Of a DNA stretch of 64,000 nucleotides, positions 1 through 11,407 are shown piece after piece (the stretch's first letter is position 1; each line of letters opens with the position of its first letter). Source of the stretch: Protea cynaroides (Eukaryota > Streptophyta > Magnoliopsida > Proteales > Proteaceae); contig CM053270.1 of assembly GCA_028583415.1 (NCBI GenBank), positions 696,001 through 760,000 on the forward strand, given 5' to 3'. The notes below the pieces were generated by a model. It saw only the letters and a list, made by a program, of their open reading frames with translations, did not search any database and was not told where the DNA came from. Both the position numbers and the translations under genes were made by a program.

Positions 1-1217
1 GATGGATCAGGTTGACTGAACGATGGAAGTACATACAAAGTCATTGAGAGAAGTCGAAGGCCTTTGGATACGGGTCGAATGTTTGAGATGTTGGGCTGGG
101 TTGTGCTAGGTTGAAGTTGACTCAATAATAGGAGAATTTGAATTGTCGGTGTCAATGGGTTGGGTTGGGTTGGACTGGGTTGGATTGAGTTGGGTTGAGT
201 TGAATTGGGTTGGGTTGGAAAATAAATTGGATCAGAAGGAAGGATTACAAGATTGGGACTTAAAAATGGAGTAAAAGTGGAGTGTTCAAAATGAGATGCA
301 GAAAAAAAAATTGTAAGGAAATATGGACTCATGAAAAAGAAAACATCTCTTCTATAAAAATTTTTATGAGACTCAAGATTGAACAGATGATAGGCATGTC
401 GATTATTTGGATACCCAAGAAAGACACAAGCAGATGACTGAGGAGAAAACTTTCGGTCAGGTCAAGGATTAGGAGCATAGCAAAGGCGACCAAATACTTT
501 GAAATGTGCATAAGGGGATTTCTGGATTAAAAGTTCATAAGGAGATTCGTTTGATAATAATCAGGTAGGAAGACGATTTATCAAGCAACAGGCAGTAAAT
601 ATACATTCACTCTAGAATTCCAATGGTAAATGTGATTGTAGACGTAAAGCACGAGATACTTGAAGTAGGTGTTGATGCTTATATTCTACAATCCTATTTT
701 GTTGGGGTATATAAACATAGGTAAGTTGGTGAAGGATTCCGAGGGAAGAAAATAGAGATTGGACTGATGATGATAAAAACTTACAACAGTTATCTATGCG
801 GATAGACTTGATTGAAATAGAAAATTGGTTTTTAATCGTGAGAAAAAAAAATGTCTAAGAAAATTGCAAGTCTCTAATTTATAATGCATCAAGAATACCC
901 ATGTTGCGTGTGAAAAATCATCTATTATGCTGAGAAAAAAATCTATAAGCAAAATGAGAGGGTTTAAAAAATGGCCCCTAGATATCACAATAGACTAATT
1001 GAAAAACAGAAGTGGAATGAGTAGTAGAAGAAAAAGGGATACGAGTCTGTTTAGCTAAAGGACAAACTTCACAATATGTGTTTATAGAGGATACACCAGG
1101 TATTGGTAAATGAAAAGAAAAGGGGGAGGGATGCCCAAACCATGAATGCCATATTTCAGGAGATACTGATGTAGCAGAAAGAGTTGTAGGAGATGCTTCA
1201 TTGACAAAGTGGTACAA
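1..1217 (-). pseudogene. Ty1/copia integrase relic
   Basis: Read on the minus strand, this is the middle of a copia-type pol in several broken frames. At 1217-1000 is a pre-integrase zinc-finger region (IWHSWFGHPS then CEVCPLAKQTRIPF). At 988-794 is the integrase core start (IDDFSHATWVFLM). Between about 740 and 540 are decayed stretches resembling the core and its linker. At 511-329 is the conserved block after the core (YLVAFAMLLILDL, then VSFLGIQIIDM and KIFIEEMFSFS). Order and spacing fit copia integrase; stops and frame changes show it is dead. Nothing recognisable as its reverse transcriptase or LTR is in the window; the element probably continues left of base 1. E3 inserted just to its right. 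Confidence 0.75.
127..224. repeat. Imperfect TTGGG simple repeat
   Basis: Degenerate run of TTGGG/TTGAG pentamers. On the copia-coding (minus) strand it would be a Pro/Thr/Asn-rich low-complexity stretch, the kind of linker often found between copia integrase and reverse transcriptase. Confidence 0.6.
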
Positions 1218-1458
1218 GCCATGACGAAGGGCCGACTACGAATGGCCGACTGTCCCATGTCAATGTCTTACCACGAAGGACTGACTGTGCCATATCAACG
1301 ACCGACCACGAAGGTCCGACTGTACCATGTCAATGGCCGACCATGAAGCCGACTGTGCCATGTCAGTGGCCGACCACGAAGGGCCCACTGTGCTATATCA
1401 ATGGCCAACGGCAAAAGCCGACCAACAAAGGAGTTCCATGTCAATGGCCGACCATGAG
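1218..1458. repeat. About 35-bp degenerate tandem repeat
   Basis: The phrase GACTGTGCCATGTCAATGG followed by CCGACCACGAAGG recurs with starts near 1248, 1283, 1318, 1351 and 1386, so the period is 33-35 bp with about six to seven degenerate units. It ends at the E3 LTR. The CCGACCA core resembles the repeats downstream of pol in E1, so it may be a leftover of another Tat-type 3' region, but this is inference. Confidence 0.7.
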
Positions 1459-1798
1459 TGTAAGAACCGTACTCTGAAAACCCGGTCTAACCCATGGTTC
1501 TATATGATGACAAGTCTTCTAATCATAACCGGATCGGAAGGCGAAGCCGGGTGACGATACACTCAAGTTTCAGGTATGAGAACTTGTGAAAAATTGTATA
1601 AATTTCATACCGGTCTGACTATACCGGTCTGAGTCAGTCAGACCGGTATGTGTATACCAGTCTGAGTATACAGGTCTGAGTCACTCAGACCGGTATGTTT
1701 AGTTTCGACTGGAGACGGACTCCAGTGGGTCCCTCACTCCGAATTGAAATTTGGAAAGTTTCCAATCGTAGGAAAACTTTCTAAGAACGGCCTTCCGC

Positions 1799-1806
1799 TA
1801 TTAATA
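1799..1806 (+). promoter_or_regulatory. Putative LTR TATA box of E3
   Basis: TATTAATA about 340 bp into the LTR; the same octamer sits at the equivalent place in E4 (49532) and E5 (36889, minus). It is the most TATA-like site upstream of the exon-like segments. Confidence 0.45.
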
Positions 1807-2444
1807 GAGAATATGACACTCCATTGATCCTTCTCAAAACCTTAGCCGTCTGGAGGAGAGTTGAGAAGGAGCAAGGAGGAGGAGGCCGCCCAGGAAGGAG
1901 ATTTCCATTGGAGGAGCACGCCGCCAACCGAAAAACACCACAAGTGCTCCATACTATTAGTAATATTAGGATGTCGGATCGGAGCCGCGAAGCGGTGCGG
2001 CAATCCAAAATCCTAGATCTTGCAATGAACCTAATCTCTCTCTTTAGATCTGATCTGGTTTGATACAGCGTTCTAGTCGAAATCAGAAGGCCATTAGGAT
2101 ACTTGGACCTTAGTGTGGGTTAAGAGAAACCCTAGAAACCTGATAACCAACGAGGAAGGGAGATCCGAGATCTCGCTCTCGGATCCAAACCACGGAGTAT
2201 ACCGGTTGGACGCAAGATCCAGCGGTATGGGCTTGTGGTATATACCGCAGGCACATACCAATCTCACTCAGTGAGACCGGTATATACCGCGACTGGTATA
2301 TACTGGTGGCACATACCGGTCTTGGGCACTAAGACCGGTACCGCGACCGATATGCCTTCCGAGCCTTGTTTGCTTGGTCAGATGAGCTTTTGACCAACTG
2401 TGACCTTAATAAATTAATTCTAACTCTTGAACATGATTATGTAG

Positions 2445-2504
2445 GACCTGTAGACAACATGAGTAAACCCATTGACGCAGAGTGTGATTTTTATCACGTG
2501 TCAG
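2445..2504 (+). other. Exon-like 60-nt segment in E3 5' LTR
   Basis: Exactly 60 nt between a TATGTAG acceptor and a CAG|GTAAGG donor. In the phase that joins the terminal exon at 25164 it is open and ends in Ser, like its counterparts in E2 (23533-23592) and E4 (50169-50228). The intron that would follow contains the whole E2 insertion. Coding status is inference. Confidence 0.4.
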
Positions 2505-2693
2505 GTAAGGGACAAGACCCCAAACCCCTAAATAACTAATTAACAATAAACCTTTGTGATTAAATTGTATTTGGATGTATTGCTTGATGTCTGTGCATTT
2601 CACATGCCATGTAGTTGTATGTAGTTGTTTCTTTACTTAGTATCTATTCATGCATTTCATATGCTAGGATTGTTGGATGTTAGGCATGTGTAT

Positions 2694-3364
2694 TGTCACA
2701 CCCCAATTCTGATCCAACCAGAATGGTGTGAGTGAACCGTCATTGAACCAACGGTTCACACCAGGATCTCGAATAGGCCGTGTCCACTCATACAAACCAT
2801 TACACATAACCACAATCAGAATATAAATAGTACATCGGAAGTCTTTAAAATAGAATGAACTGAGTATCTATTGATAATTTAAATAAAATATCCCATTATT
2901 CAAATCCAATCATAAAATATAATATCATTACACCCCTTTAAAGGTCAACCGAAACTAACTGAAACAAATAAATAAAATCAATCACATGTACACGCAGAAA
3001 GGGCACTCGCATGAAGCGTCATGCTCATCCTCTCCTACCTGTACGTCCAACGCCGCAACACCACCATACACCGGAGCATTCATATAGTCGTCAACATTGT
3101 AACCTGCATAAACATCTAAAAACAATGTGTACACAAAGGGTGAGCTCACAACTTAGCTCAGTAAGACAATCAGATAATTTCACAATATTATGCATGAGTA
3201 ACAATCAATTTTATGTTGTGGTATGGTTTTAAGTTTGCAATGTGCTATAGAAAGGTTTGGTGGCCCCCGCACCTCTATACACGAGTGTGTGACACCTCAT
3301 GGATCACACCCCCATTGGCCCACATGCACCCATCATGGAATAGAGATAGAGCTAAGATACCCCC
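2694..3364 (-). repeat. E2 3' LTR, distal part
   Basis: Equivalent to 22234-22903 of the E2 5' LTR with about 14 differences in 670 bp by eye. Includes one copy of the LTR terminal exon (2982-3115). Interrupted at the CCCCC target by E1. Confidence 0.9.
2982..3115 (-). CDS. LTR terminal exon: small Cys-rich peptide (E2 3' LTR copy)
   Basis: Begins right after a TTTTTAG acceptor-like site and runs 44 codons to a stop, the first codon taking its G from the upstream exon. It reads D-V-Y-A-G-Y, then DDYMNAPVYGGVAA, then EDEHDASCECPFCVY. Compared with the 5' LTR copy (22522-22655) it has Tyr for Asp in the first block and Asn for Thr after the Tyr. It has no ATG of its own upstream of Met at DDYM. 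Function unknown; the acidic body and C-E-C-x2-C tail suggest metal or disulfide chemistry, but that is only inference. Confidence 0.45.
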
Positions 3365-4078
3365 TGTTAGGAGGGAAATGATCCCTCCACTTAAAATATT
3401 ACACGTGTCCAGTTGAGCCTTCGGAGTCTGAGCGCTCGGAGTATCTCGCACTCGTCCTCGTGGACTCAGCCTATTGTGCACACGGCCTCTCATGCACTCG
3501 GCCTCCCTGGCAGCGCTCGGATAATCAGTCCTACTCGGCTATAGTTCTCAGACTGAGCCAGAGTCCTAATGTGATTAGGATTGTCTCCGAGGAGTCCTTC
3601 TCCCAGTATGATACGACACCGACTATCCCGGTGGGCCGTTACACGCCAACAGGTGTCAATCACAGAGCTGACCGACCTAGCTTCCTTGGCTAAGGTCTCC
3701 GACTCCTACTCGGAGTCTACTGCCCAGGTGTCCCACAGAGCGACACATGGCAGTCCTACTGGCAATCTACTTCCCTGAGTCCCGATGCTTCCATGCTTCC
3801 TCCCAATCTATAAGTAGAGGTCATCCCTCAAGGTAAAGGATTATGCTTTAACGCACTTACAAGCTACAAATTATCATTCATCCTACACGCTCAACTCATT
3901 CATCGTCCCACTTTCTCTAAACTGGAGATAGCCTTCTGTTGTCTCTTGACTGTTTACCTTGGGAATCTCACTTAGGCATCGGAGGGTAACTGGGGCTTAG
4001 GCGCCCCCTCTTTTGTCTCTTCTCTGTTGTTGCAGGTAACTCAGAGCGTGGATCAACGGACGATTTCCAACCGTAACA
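3365..4078 (+). repeat. E1 5' LTR
   Basis: 714 bp, TGTTAGGAGG to CGTAACA. A TATAAGTA box lies at 3809-3816. The first 400 bp are C/T- and CG-rich, with repeated CTCGG motifs. Confidence 0.95.
3809..3816 (+). promoter_or_regulatory. E1 LTR TATA box
   Basis: TATAAGTA in the last 270 bp of the LTR, identical in the 3' LTR (15119-15126). It places the transcription start about 30 bp downstream, leaving a U5-containing leader before the gag ATG at 4141. Confidence 0.65.
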
Positions 4079-4080
4079 GT

Positions 4081-4098
4081 TTGGCACCCACCGTGGGG
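4081..4098 (+). promoter_or_regulatory. E1 primer binding site
   Basis: TTGGCACCCACCGTGGGG begins two bases after the 5' LTR. A TGG(C)-start site like this is usual for Tat/Retand-type elements; the primer tRNA was not assigned. Confidence 0.65.
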
Positions 4099-4140
4099 CC
4101 TTTATTTGACAGGGTTTAGCGTGCACATATTTTTATTTCG

Positions 4141-7100
4141 ATGGCTCACCGAAGAACTCGAGGACGGACGTCGCGCGCCCTTTCTGAGGCGTCGGTACAC
4201 ATGGACAGTACCGAAAGCACAACGGGGGAGGACCGTGGACCTGCACCTCCGGTGCCAGAACTTGCACCAATCCCAGAACCGGTACCACTACAGGCACCAG
4301 TGCCTGCCCTGAGCCACACACCATCTGCAGATCGACCACGGCCTCCTCCCGAGTACGTGACTCGCCAGCAGTTCGACGAGTTGAAGCAGCAAATTGAACA
4401 GCTTGCTCAAGTCTTAAGAGGAGCTCGAGCGAGCAATTCGGTAGTAGCGGGAGAGAATCCACAGCCGGTGCCGAATCCCCCACTTCCACCGGAAGCCCCA
4501 CAAGCGGTCCATCCGCCAAGGGCGAGGGCAGGCCCGGCCAACGCTGTGCCGAACAACCCCCCGGGTGATCAGGCTCCCAGACGAAGCGTAGCTCGGCCCG
4601 CCGGTCAGAATCCCCCGCCGCACCAGTGCCAGGCGCCCGTAGCGCCGCTTCCTGCCGGAGGCCCGGGGTCCTTCCTCGATAACCTTCGGAGTGAAAGAAT
4701 TAATGACAAAACACCCGGCTCTGGTCCTCAGCCTCCGGACACCCCACAGTCCGAGGTCGAGCGGCGTCTACTCGAGATCACATCTCGACTCCAGCAGGTG
4801 GAGCAAAACAAGGCCGCCCCGCCGAGAACGGCCTATACGGCAATCACGGCGCTCTCGGACGAGATCATGAGGGCACCGCCCCCTGACAACTTCAAGATGC
4901 CGGTCTTGGACTCCTACCATGGGAGTACCGACCCCGAGCAGCACTTGGACGCTTTCGTCTCTACTACACTATTCTACCCCCTGAGCGACGGCCTCATCTG
5001 CAGGATGTTTCCCTCGACGCTCCGGGGAGCTGCCCGTACGTGGTTCAATAATCTCCCGGCCAAGAGTATTACCTCGTTCGAACAGCTATCGAACAAGTTC
5101 TTGACGCACTTCCAAGCAAGCCGAGTGCTCAAGAAAACCTCGTACCATCTGTCGACAGTGAAGCAGCAGAAGGACGAGTCCCTTAGGGAATTCATCAAGC
5201 GATTCAACAATGAGGTGCTTGAGATCAAGGACGTTGAGCCCGCGGTCCACATGTCTAGCCTGCAGGCCGGCGTCACCGATCGTCAGCTTTGTTGGTCCCT
5301 TGCCAAAAAGCCGCCGAAGAACCTGGACGACTTGCTCGCCAGGTGCGAGAAATATGCCTCCGCGGACGAGACGACTCGGGCGCAGAAAAACAACACCGTG
5401 AATAATCTGCATGCCACTACGAAGCCGGCAGACAAAAAAAGGTCTGACGCGGCCGACCCGGCACCAAGCCCAGGAGACTCTAAGAAGCAGAAGTCCGGAA
5501 GGGATCAGACCTACCGGCACCCCTACAAGACATTCGAGTATTACACTCCGCTGAACACCTCGATGACGGAGATCCTCGAAGTAATTAAGAATGATCGGAA
5601 CCTCCGACCGCCGCCAAAAGCACTCGGCAGTGGAAGGAATAAGGACCACTCCCGTTTCTGTCGCTTCCATCGCGACTATGGCCACGAGACCGAAGAATGC
5701 AAGTACCTCAAAGGGGAGATTGAGGACCTCATCAGACGAGGATACTATGGCAACTTCGTCAGACACGCAGACAGGGGGACACCCCCTGCTCGGAGGGATT
5801 GCGGGTTACCGCCCCCACCTCCGAGAAATCCACAACCCAACAACTGCCGTGTGGACGCGGGCGACAATCAGAACGCCGCTCGGAGGGATGACCGAGACCC
5901 TGATGGTGGGCCGGCTCTTCCCAAGCAGTGGGTCGGCGCCATCAAATTTGGCACCGTCGGAAGCTCGTCAGAAGGGCAAAGAGGAAGAGTTCCGGTGAAA
6001 GAAAGACTCGGAGGCCGACGACATGCCCAATCCGAGTCCATCTCGGTTTCAAAGAGGAGGCAAGCCGAACGCAGGTTTGTCGGCAGTCCGCCCCCAGAGA
6101 ACCGACCGCGCACATCTATGGGTCTGCGCATCCCTGGAGATAGTGGCGTCTATGCCATCACCAAGGGGCCTCGAGACGAGGGTAAGCCAGTCCTCACAAT
6201 AATAAGAGGGCCCGCCGCCGGGAACACCTCCAACAGGTCCGCAAAGGCGTACTCCCGTCTAGTGGCCAAGACGGAGTGGCCGTCGAAGCGAGCCCGGACC
6301 GGAGAAGTCATCGCCTTCAGCGACGAAGATCTGGTCAACGTCGCGGTTCCCCATGAAGATACTCTTGTCTTCACGGTCGGGATCGGACACTGCGATGTCG
6401 CGAAGTGCCTGGTCGACACTGGAAGCTCGGTAGACATTATATTCTACCATGCATATCAGAGGATGCAGCTGACGGATGACCAGCTCCGTCCCGTCACTTT
6501 CGACCTTATCAGCTTCTCCGGGGACCCAGTCACGGTAAAAGGAGGCATTCAGTTGCCTGTCATTCTCGGCCAGAAGCCCAGGCAGCGTCAAGTGGTGGTC
6601 GAATTCATGGTGGTTGACCGTCCATCGGCTCATAATGTAATCCTCGGCAGGCCCTCGCTGAACAAATTGAAGGCCTGTATGTCCACCTACTACCTGGTGA
6701 TGAAGTTCCCGACTGAGGGCGGAGTCGGAGAGTGCCGAACGGACCAGGACACCTCACGCAGGTGGTACGCCACTGAGGTGAAAAACAGTCAGCACGCCCT
6801 GAAGTCGGCACAGGTGAACATGGTTGATGTCCCCAAGGACCCCTCTCCCCACCGAGGAAAACCCGCAGAAGAACTCCTGCAAATTCAGATTGCGGACGAT
6901 CAATCGGAGAAAACGTTCCAGGTCGGCTCCTTGCTGCCCGAGGAACAAAGAGAAGAATTAGTCGAATTCCTAAAGCAGAACCTCGACGTCTTCGCATGGT
7001 CGGCCTCTGACATGCCGGGGATATCGAGGGAGGTGATTGAACACTACTTAGCGGTCGACCCGCAGCACAGGCCAGTGCGGCAAAAGAAGAGGAGTTTTGC

Positions 7101-10095
7101 ACCTGCCCGACAGTCAGCCATAGACGAGGAGGTGCAGAAACTGTTGGCGGCAAACTTCATACGGGAGGTCGACTACTCGGACTGGTTGGCCAACGTGGTC
7201 ATGGTGCCAAAGTCTAATGGCAAATGGCGGATCTGCATAAACTTCACCGACCTCAATAAAGCCTGCCCGAAAGACAGCTATCCGCTGCCACGCATCGACC
7301 AGCTGATTGATGCCACGGTCGGGCAGGAACTGTTGAGTTTCCTCGACGCATATTCCGGCTACAACCAGATAAAGATGAGAAAAGCCGACGAAGAGTGCAC
7401 ATTCTTCGTCACAAATCAAGGGCTCTTCTGCTATACGGTCATGCCTTTTGGCCTCAAAAATGCAGGAGCCACCTATCAGAGGCTAGTCAACAAAGTCTTC
7501 AGAAGACAGATTGGCCGCAACATGGAGGTATACGTGGACGACTTCCTTGTCAAGAGTACACAATCCGGTCGGCACCTAGCCGACCTTGGTGAAGCATTCC
7601 AAGTCCTCCGAAGGCACAGCATGAAGCTCAACCCTACGAAGTGCGCCTTCGGAGTTGGATCAGGAAAATTCCTGGGATTCATGGTCTCGCAAAGGGGAAT
7701 CGAGGCCAATCCCTCAAAAATCAAGGCAATCCTAGACATGGCTGCGCCCACCAGAGGGAAACAGGTGCAAGAGCTGAATGGACGAATAGCCGCACTCGGC
7801 CGCTTCATGTCCAAGTCGGCCGAGCGCTGCCTCCCTTTCTTCAAAACTCTGAAGGGAGCCGGGAAGTTTGAATGGACCGAGGAGTGTCAGAAGGCCTTCG
7901 AAGACCTGAAGGCGTATTTATCCTCGCCCCCCCTGCTTGTGAAGCCGAACCCGGGGGACGAGCTGCAATTGTACCTCGGGGTATCCGACCGCGCAGTCAG
8001 CGCCGTCCTGATAAAGGAAGAGGACAAGGTCCAGCGGCCGATCTATTACGTCAGCAAAGTACTGCTCGACGCAGAAACCAGGTACAAGCCGATTGAGAAA
8101 CTAGCGCTTGCCCTGGTAACCTCCGCCCGGAAGCTCCGCCCATACTTCCAGGCGTATCCGATATCGGTGCTAACAAACACGCCACTGAAGAAAGTGTTGT
8201 CCAAGCCCGATGTATCCGGACGACTGATAAACTGGGCAGTGGAACTCGGCGAGTTCGACATCAAATACGTCCCCAGAACGGCCATCAAGGCACAAGCCCT
8301 GGCGGACTTTATTGTCGAAAGTACTCTACCCGATCAGGATTTTACGGAACCTCAGGCGGGGCCGCCCTCGGAACAAGCTGAAGCCGCCTGGACCCTGAAC
8401 TTCGACGGTTCCTCCATGGAAAACAAAGCAGGGGCAGGAATAATTTTGAGAAGCCCGGAAGGATTTAAAATACGATCCGCTATCAGATTCGGGTTCAGGG
8501 CAACCAACAATGAGGCCGAATACGAGGCTCTACTAGCCGGACTCAGATTGGCCAAAAGCCTAGCCGTCCGTCGGCTAGTGATACAGGGCGACTCTCAGTT
8601 AGTCATTCGCCAAGCACAAGGAGACTACGAGGCTAGGCAGCCCGAGATGCAGAAATACCTCGAAAGGGTAAACTCGGCCATCGCAACCTTCCAAAGCGTC
8701 GAGCTGCAGTATGTCGGCCGAGAAGAAAACGCCGAAGTCGATGAACTATCAAGGTTGTCCCTAGCAGACATACGTGCAATGGACTCTGCCGTGTACGTGG
8801 AATTCTTGGACCATGCCAGCACCTCTGTTGAAGTCGTAGCCCCCGTCGGAGTCGCATCCAGTTGGTACGACGACATTTATCAATACCTCCAGACGGGCAC
8901 CCTACCGACTGACAGGAAAGATGCTCGCCGCATCCAAGCCAAGTCCCGGCAATACACCATACACAATGATGTACTGTACAGGAGATCTTATACCCTACCA
9001 CTACTCAGGTGCCTGCGGTCGGACGAGGCCGACAGAGTTATGAAAGAAGTCCATGAAGGCATATGCGGCCGACACCAGGGCGGACGGTCGCTCTTCCAAA
9101 AGATCCTACGCCAGGGATACCATTGGCCGAAAATGCACGACGATTGCATCGAGCTGGTCCGCAGATGCGACAAGTGCCAGTTCTATGCACCTGTACAGCA
9201 TGCTCCGGCTGCGCCATTATAGCCGATTACGAGCCCCCTCCCCTTCGCCATATGGGGTATGGACATCATGGGGCCCTTCCCCCAAGCCACTTATCAACGG
9301 AAATACGTCATAGTGGCCATCGATTACTTCACCAAATGGATAGAAGTCGAGGCCGTGGCCAAGATCGACACCAACAAAGTGGAACAGTTCTTCCGCCACT
9401 CGGTCATGTACAGGTTCGGTGTACCAAGGATCCTCGTGACGGACAACGGAACTCAGTTCTCCAGTGCATCCTTCGCAAACTTTTGCGAAGAGTTCCGCAT
9501 AGACCACAGGTTTGGATCAGTCGGGCATCCGCAAACAAGCGGCCAAACTGAGGCCACCAACAAAACAATATTGGCTGGCTTGAAAAAGATGGTGGCGGAC
9601 CAGAAGGAGAAATGGGTCGACATGTTACCCAGTATCGTCTGGTCGTACAGAACAACCAGCCGAACACCTACTGGGGAGACGCCCTTCATGCTTGCCTTCG
9701 GCACGGAGGCGGTCGTCCCCGTCGAAGTGTTCTATCCCACATTCCGAATGCTGAACTTCAACGAGTGCACCAACTCCGACGACCTACGCACAAACCTTGA
9801 CGACCTCGAAGATGTGCGCGAGTCGGCAGCATTCCGAATGGCAGATTACCAGCAGGCTACAGCTCGGCATTATGACAAGACAGTCCGCCTTAAACAATTT
9901 AAGGTCGGAGATCTTGTCCTCCAGAAGACTGCAGTCTCCGACCCCACCAATCAGGGGAAGATGGCCAAAAACTGGGAAGGGCCATACCGCGTACTAAGGA
10001 CAGGACGACCAGGATCTTACAAGTTAGTCACCATGGACGGCGATGAAATCCCGAGGACATGGCATGCCACACACCTTCGGAAGTACTATCAGTAG
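4141..10095 (+). pseudogene. gag-pol: E1 gag-pol polyprotein, one in-frame stop in integrase
   Basis: One frame from ATG 4141 to TAA/TAG at 10095, broken only by TAG at 9220-9222 (codon 1694). Domains: Pro-rich N-terminus; retrotransposon Gag around residues 250-400 (SYHGSTDPEQHLDAF); a CHHC-like finger near 506 (CRFHRDYGHETEEC); protease near 756 (CLVDTGSSVD); reverse transcriptase near 978-1200 with YVDD near 1130; the first RNase H near 1277; a second, archaeal-type RNase H near 1417-1540 (LNFDGSSMENKAGAG, GDSQLV), the mark of the Tat lineage. The integrase zinc finger (HxxxC region, CDKC) is at about 1638-1680. After the stop the core continues in the same frame with D (WGMDIMGPFP), D (VTDNGTQFSS) and E (GQTEATNK), ending LRKYYQ. 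Start chosen as the first ATG after the PBS leader. Enzymes would assemble in cytoplasmic particles; integrase acts in the nucleus. Confidence 0.93.
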
Positions 10096-10244
10096 TCCAG
10101 TCTTTTCCAAATTTTTCAATTTTTTAATTTTAATTGTAATATCGGACCCCATGAGGGCATCCGCTCATTTTCTTTTAATACAAGGCAGTATCATTCAGTC
10201 AACTTCATCTGTGCACTATGCCGGCCCAGCCGATTGCAAATATG
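10096..10244 (+). other. E1 spacer after pol
   Basis: AT-rich non-coding stretch (runs of TTTTCAATTTTTTAATTTTAAT) between the pol stop and the tandem array. No gene seen. Confidence 0.6.
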
Positions 10245-11110
10245 GTCACATATCTTCCTACCAAGGTCCACAAGCAGACCAAGGTAGCCTGAAGATCACA
10301 CTCGTACCTTCCGACCATGGTCCACAAGCAGACCATGCTCGCATGAAGGCCATATCTTCCTACCAAGGTCCACAAGCAGACCAAGGTAGCATGAAGATCA
10401 TACTCGTACCTTCCGACCATGGTCCACAAGCAGACCATGCTCGCATGAAGGCCATATCTTCCTACCAAGGTCCACAAGTAGACCAAGGTAGCATGAAGAT
10501 CATACTCGTACCTTCCGACCATGGTCCACAAGCAGACCATGCTCGCATGAAGGCCATATCTTCCTACCAAGTTCCACAAGCAGACCAAGGTAGCCTGAAG
10601 ATCACACTCGTACCTTCCGACCATGGTCCACAAGCAGACCATGCTCGCATGAAGGCCATATCTTCCTACCAAGGTCCACAAGCAGACCAAGGTAGCATGA
10701 AGATCATACTCGTACCTTCCGACCATGGTCCACAAGCAGACCATGCTCGCATGAAGGCCATATCTTCCTACCAAGGTCCACAAGCAGACCAAGGTAGCAT
10801 GAAGATCATACTCGTACCTTCCGACCATGGTCCACAAGCAGACCATTCTCGCATGAAGGCCATATCTTCCTACCAAGGTCCACAAGCAGACCAAGGTAGC
10901 ATGAAGATCATACTCGTACCTTCCGACCATGGTCCACAAAATGGCCAAGGCAACATGGGGGTCATTTGTAGCCGCTGGGTCCACAAAATGGCCAAGGCCA
11001 TATCTTCCGCCCATGGTCCACAAAATTACCATGCTCGCATGAAGGACACAATCATAACTCCCTACCACGGTCCACGAAATGGCCAAGGCAACATGGGGGT
11101 CGTTTGTACC
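10245..11110. repeat. 102-bp tandem array (2 x 51-bp higher-order unit) in E1
   Basis: The phrase TATCTTCCTACCAAGG recurs every 102 bp at 10251, 10353, 10455, 10557, 10659, 10761 and 10863. Each unit holds two diverged 51-bp halves, one with CCTACCAAGGTCCACAAGC and one with CCGACCATGGTCCACAAGC. Degenerate halves continue to about 11110, and two 40-bp copies of ACTACGCAGTCGGAATCGG follow near 11190-11260. Because 102 and 51 are multiples of three, both strands stay open (a 407-codon plus frame and a 293-codon minus frame); these are judged repeat artefacts, not genes. Confidence 0.9.
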
Positions 11111-11407
11111 AAGTGCCCTTGGCTAGCCTCCGTGCCAAGCCGACGACACTTCCGGGGAAGGACGGCCTTTGCTACTTTGGTCCCTAATTACTACGCAGTC
11201 GGAATCGGAGTTGCCTTAGCTCTTAATTACTACGCAGTCGGAATCGGAGTTGCCTTAGCCACTTAGAAGAAAAAGAGAAATGGAAGACACAATGGAAGAA
11301 AAAGATAGACAAATAAATTTGCATTAATGAGAACCCTAGAAGGGCAATATTACAAGTTGGTCACTAAGGACGGAGATGTACAAAAATAAAATATTATCTA
11401 TACAAGT

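Larger units (their letters stand above)
1459..2693 (+). repeat. E3 5' LTR, first part
   Basis: Starts TGTAAGAACC and matches the E4 LTRs (49107, 57345) and the E3 3' LTR (61627 on). It holds a TATTAATA box at 1799-1806, many ACCGGT motifs (1600-1710 and 2200-2350) and the 60-nt exon-like segment 2445-2504 bounded by TATGTAG and GGTAAGG. The exon-1 donor seen in E4 (GGTAAGTG) has decayed to ACAAGTG here, near 1944. Interrupted by E2 after the TGTAT target at 2689-2693. Confidence 0.85.

Noticed and set aside
1224..1458. CRISPR-like repeat spacing
   Set aside because: Degenerate contiguous tandem repeat in plant DNA; no unique spacers and no cas genes.
10205..11086. 293-codon minus frame in the E1 repeat
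   Set aside because: Open only because the 51/102-bp units are multiples of three; sequence is purely repetitive and no start context or domain was seen.
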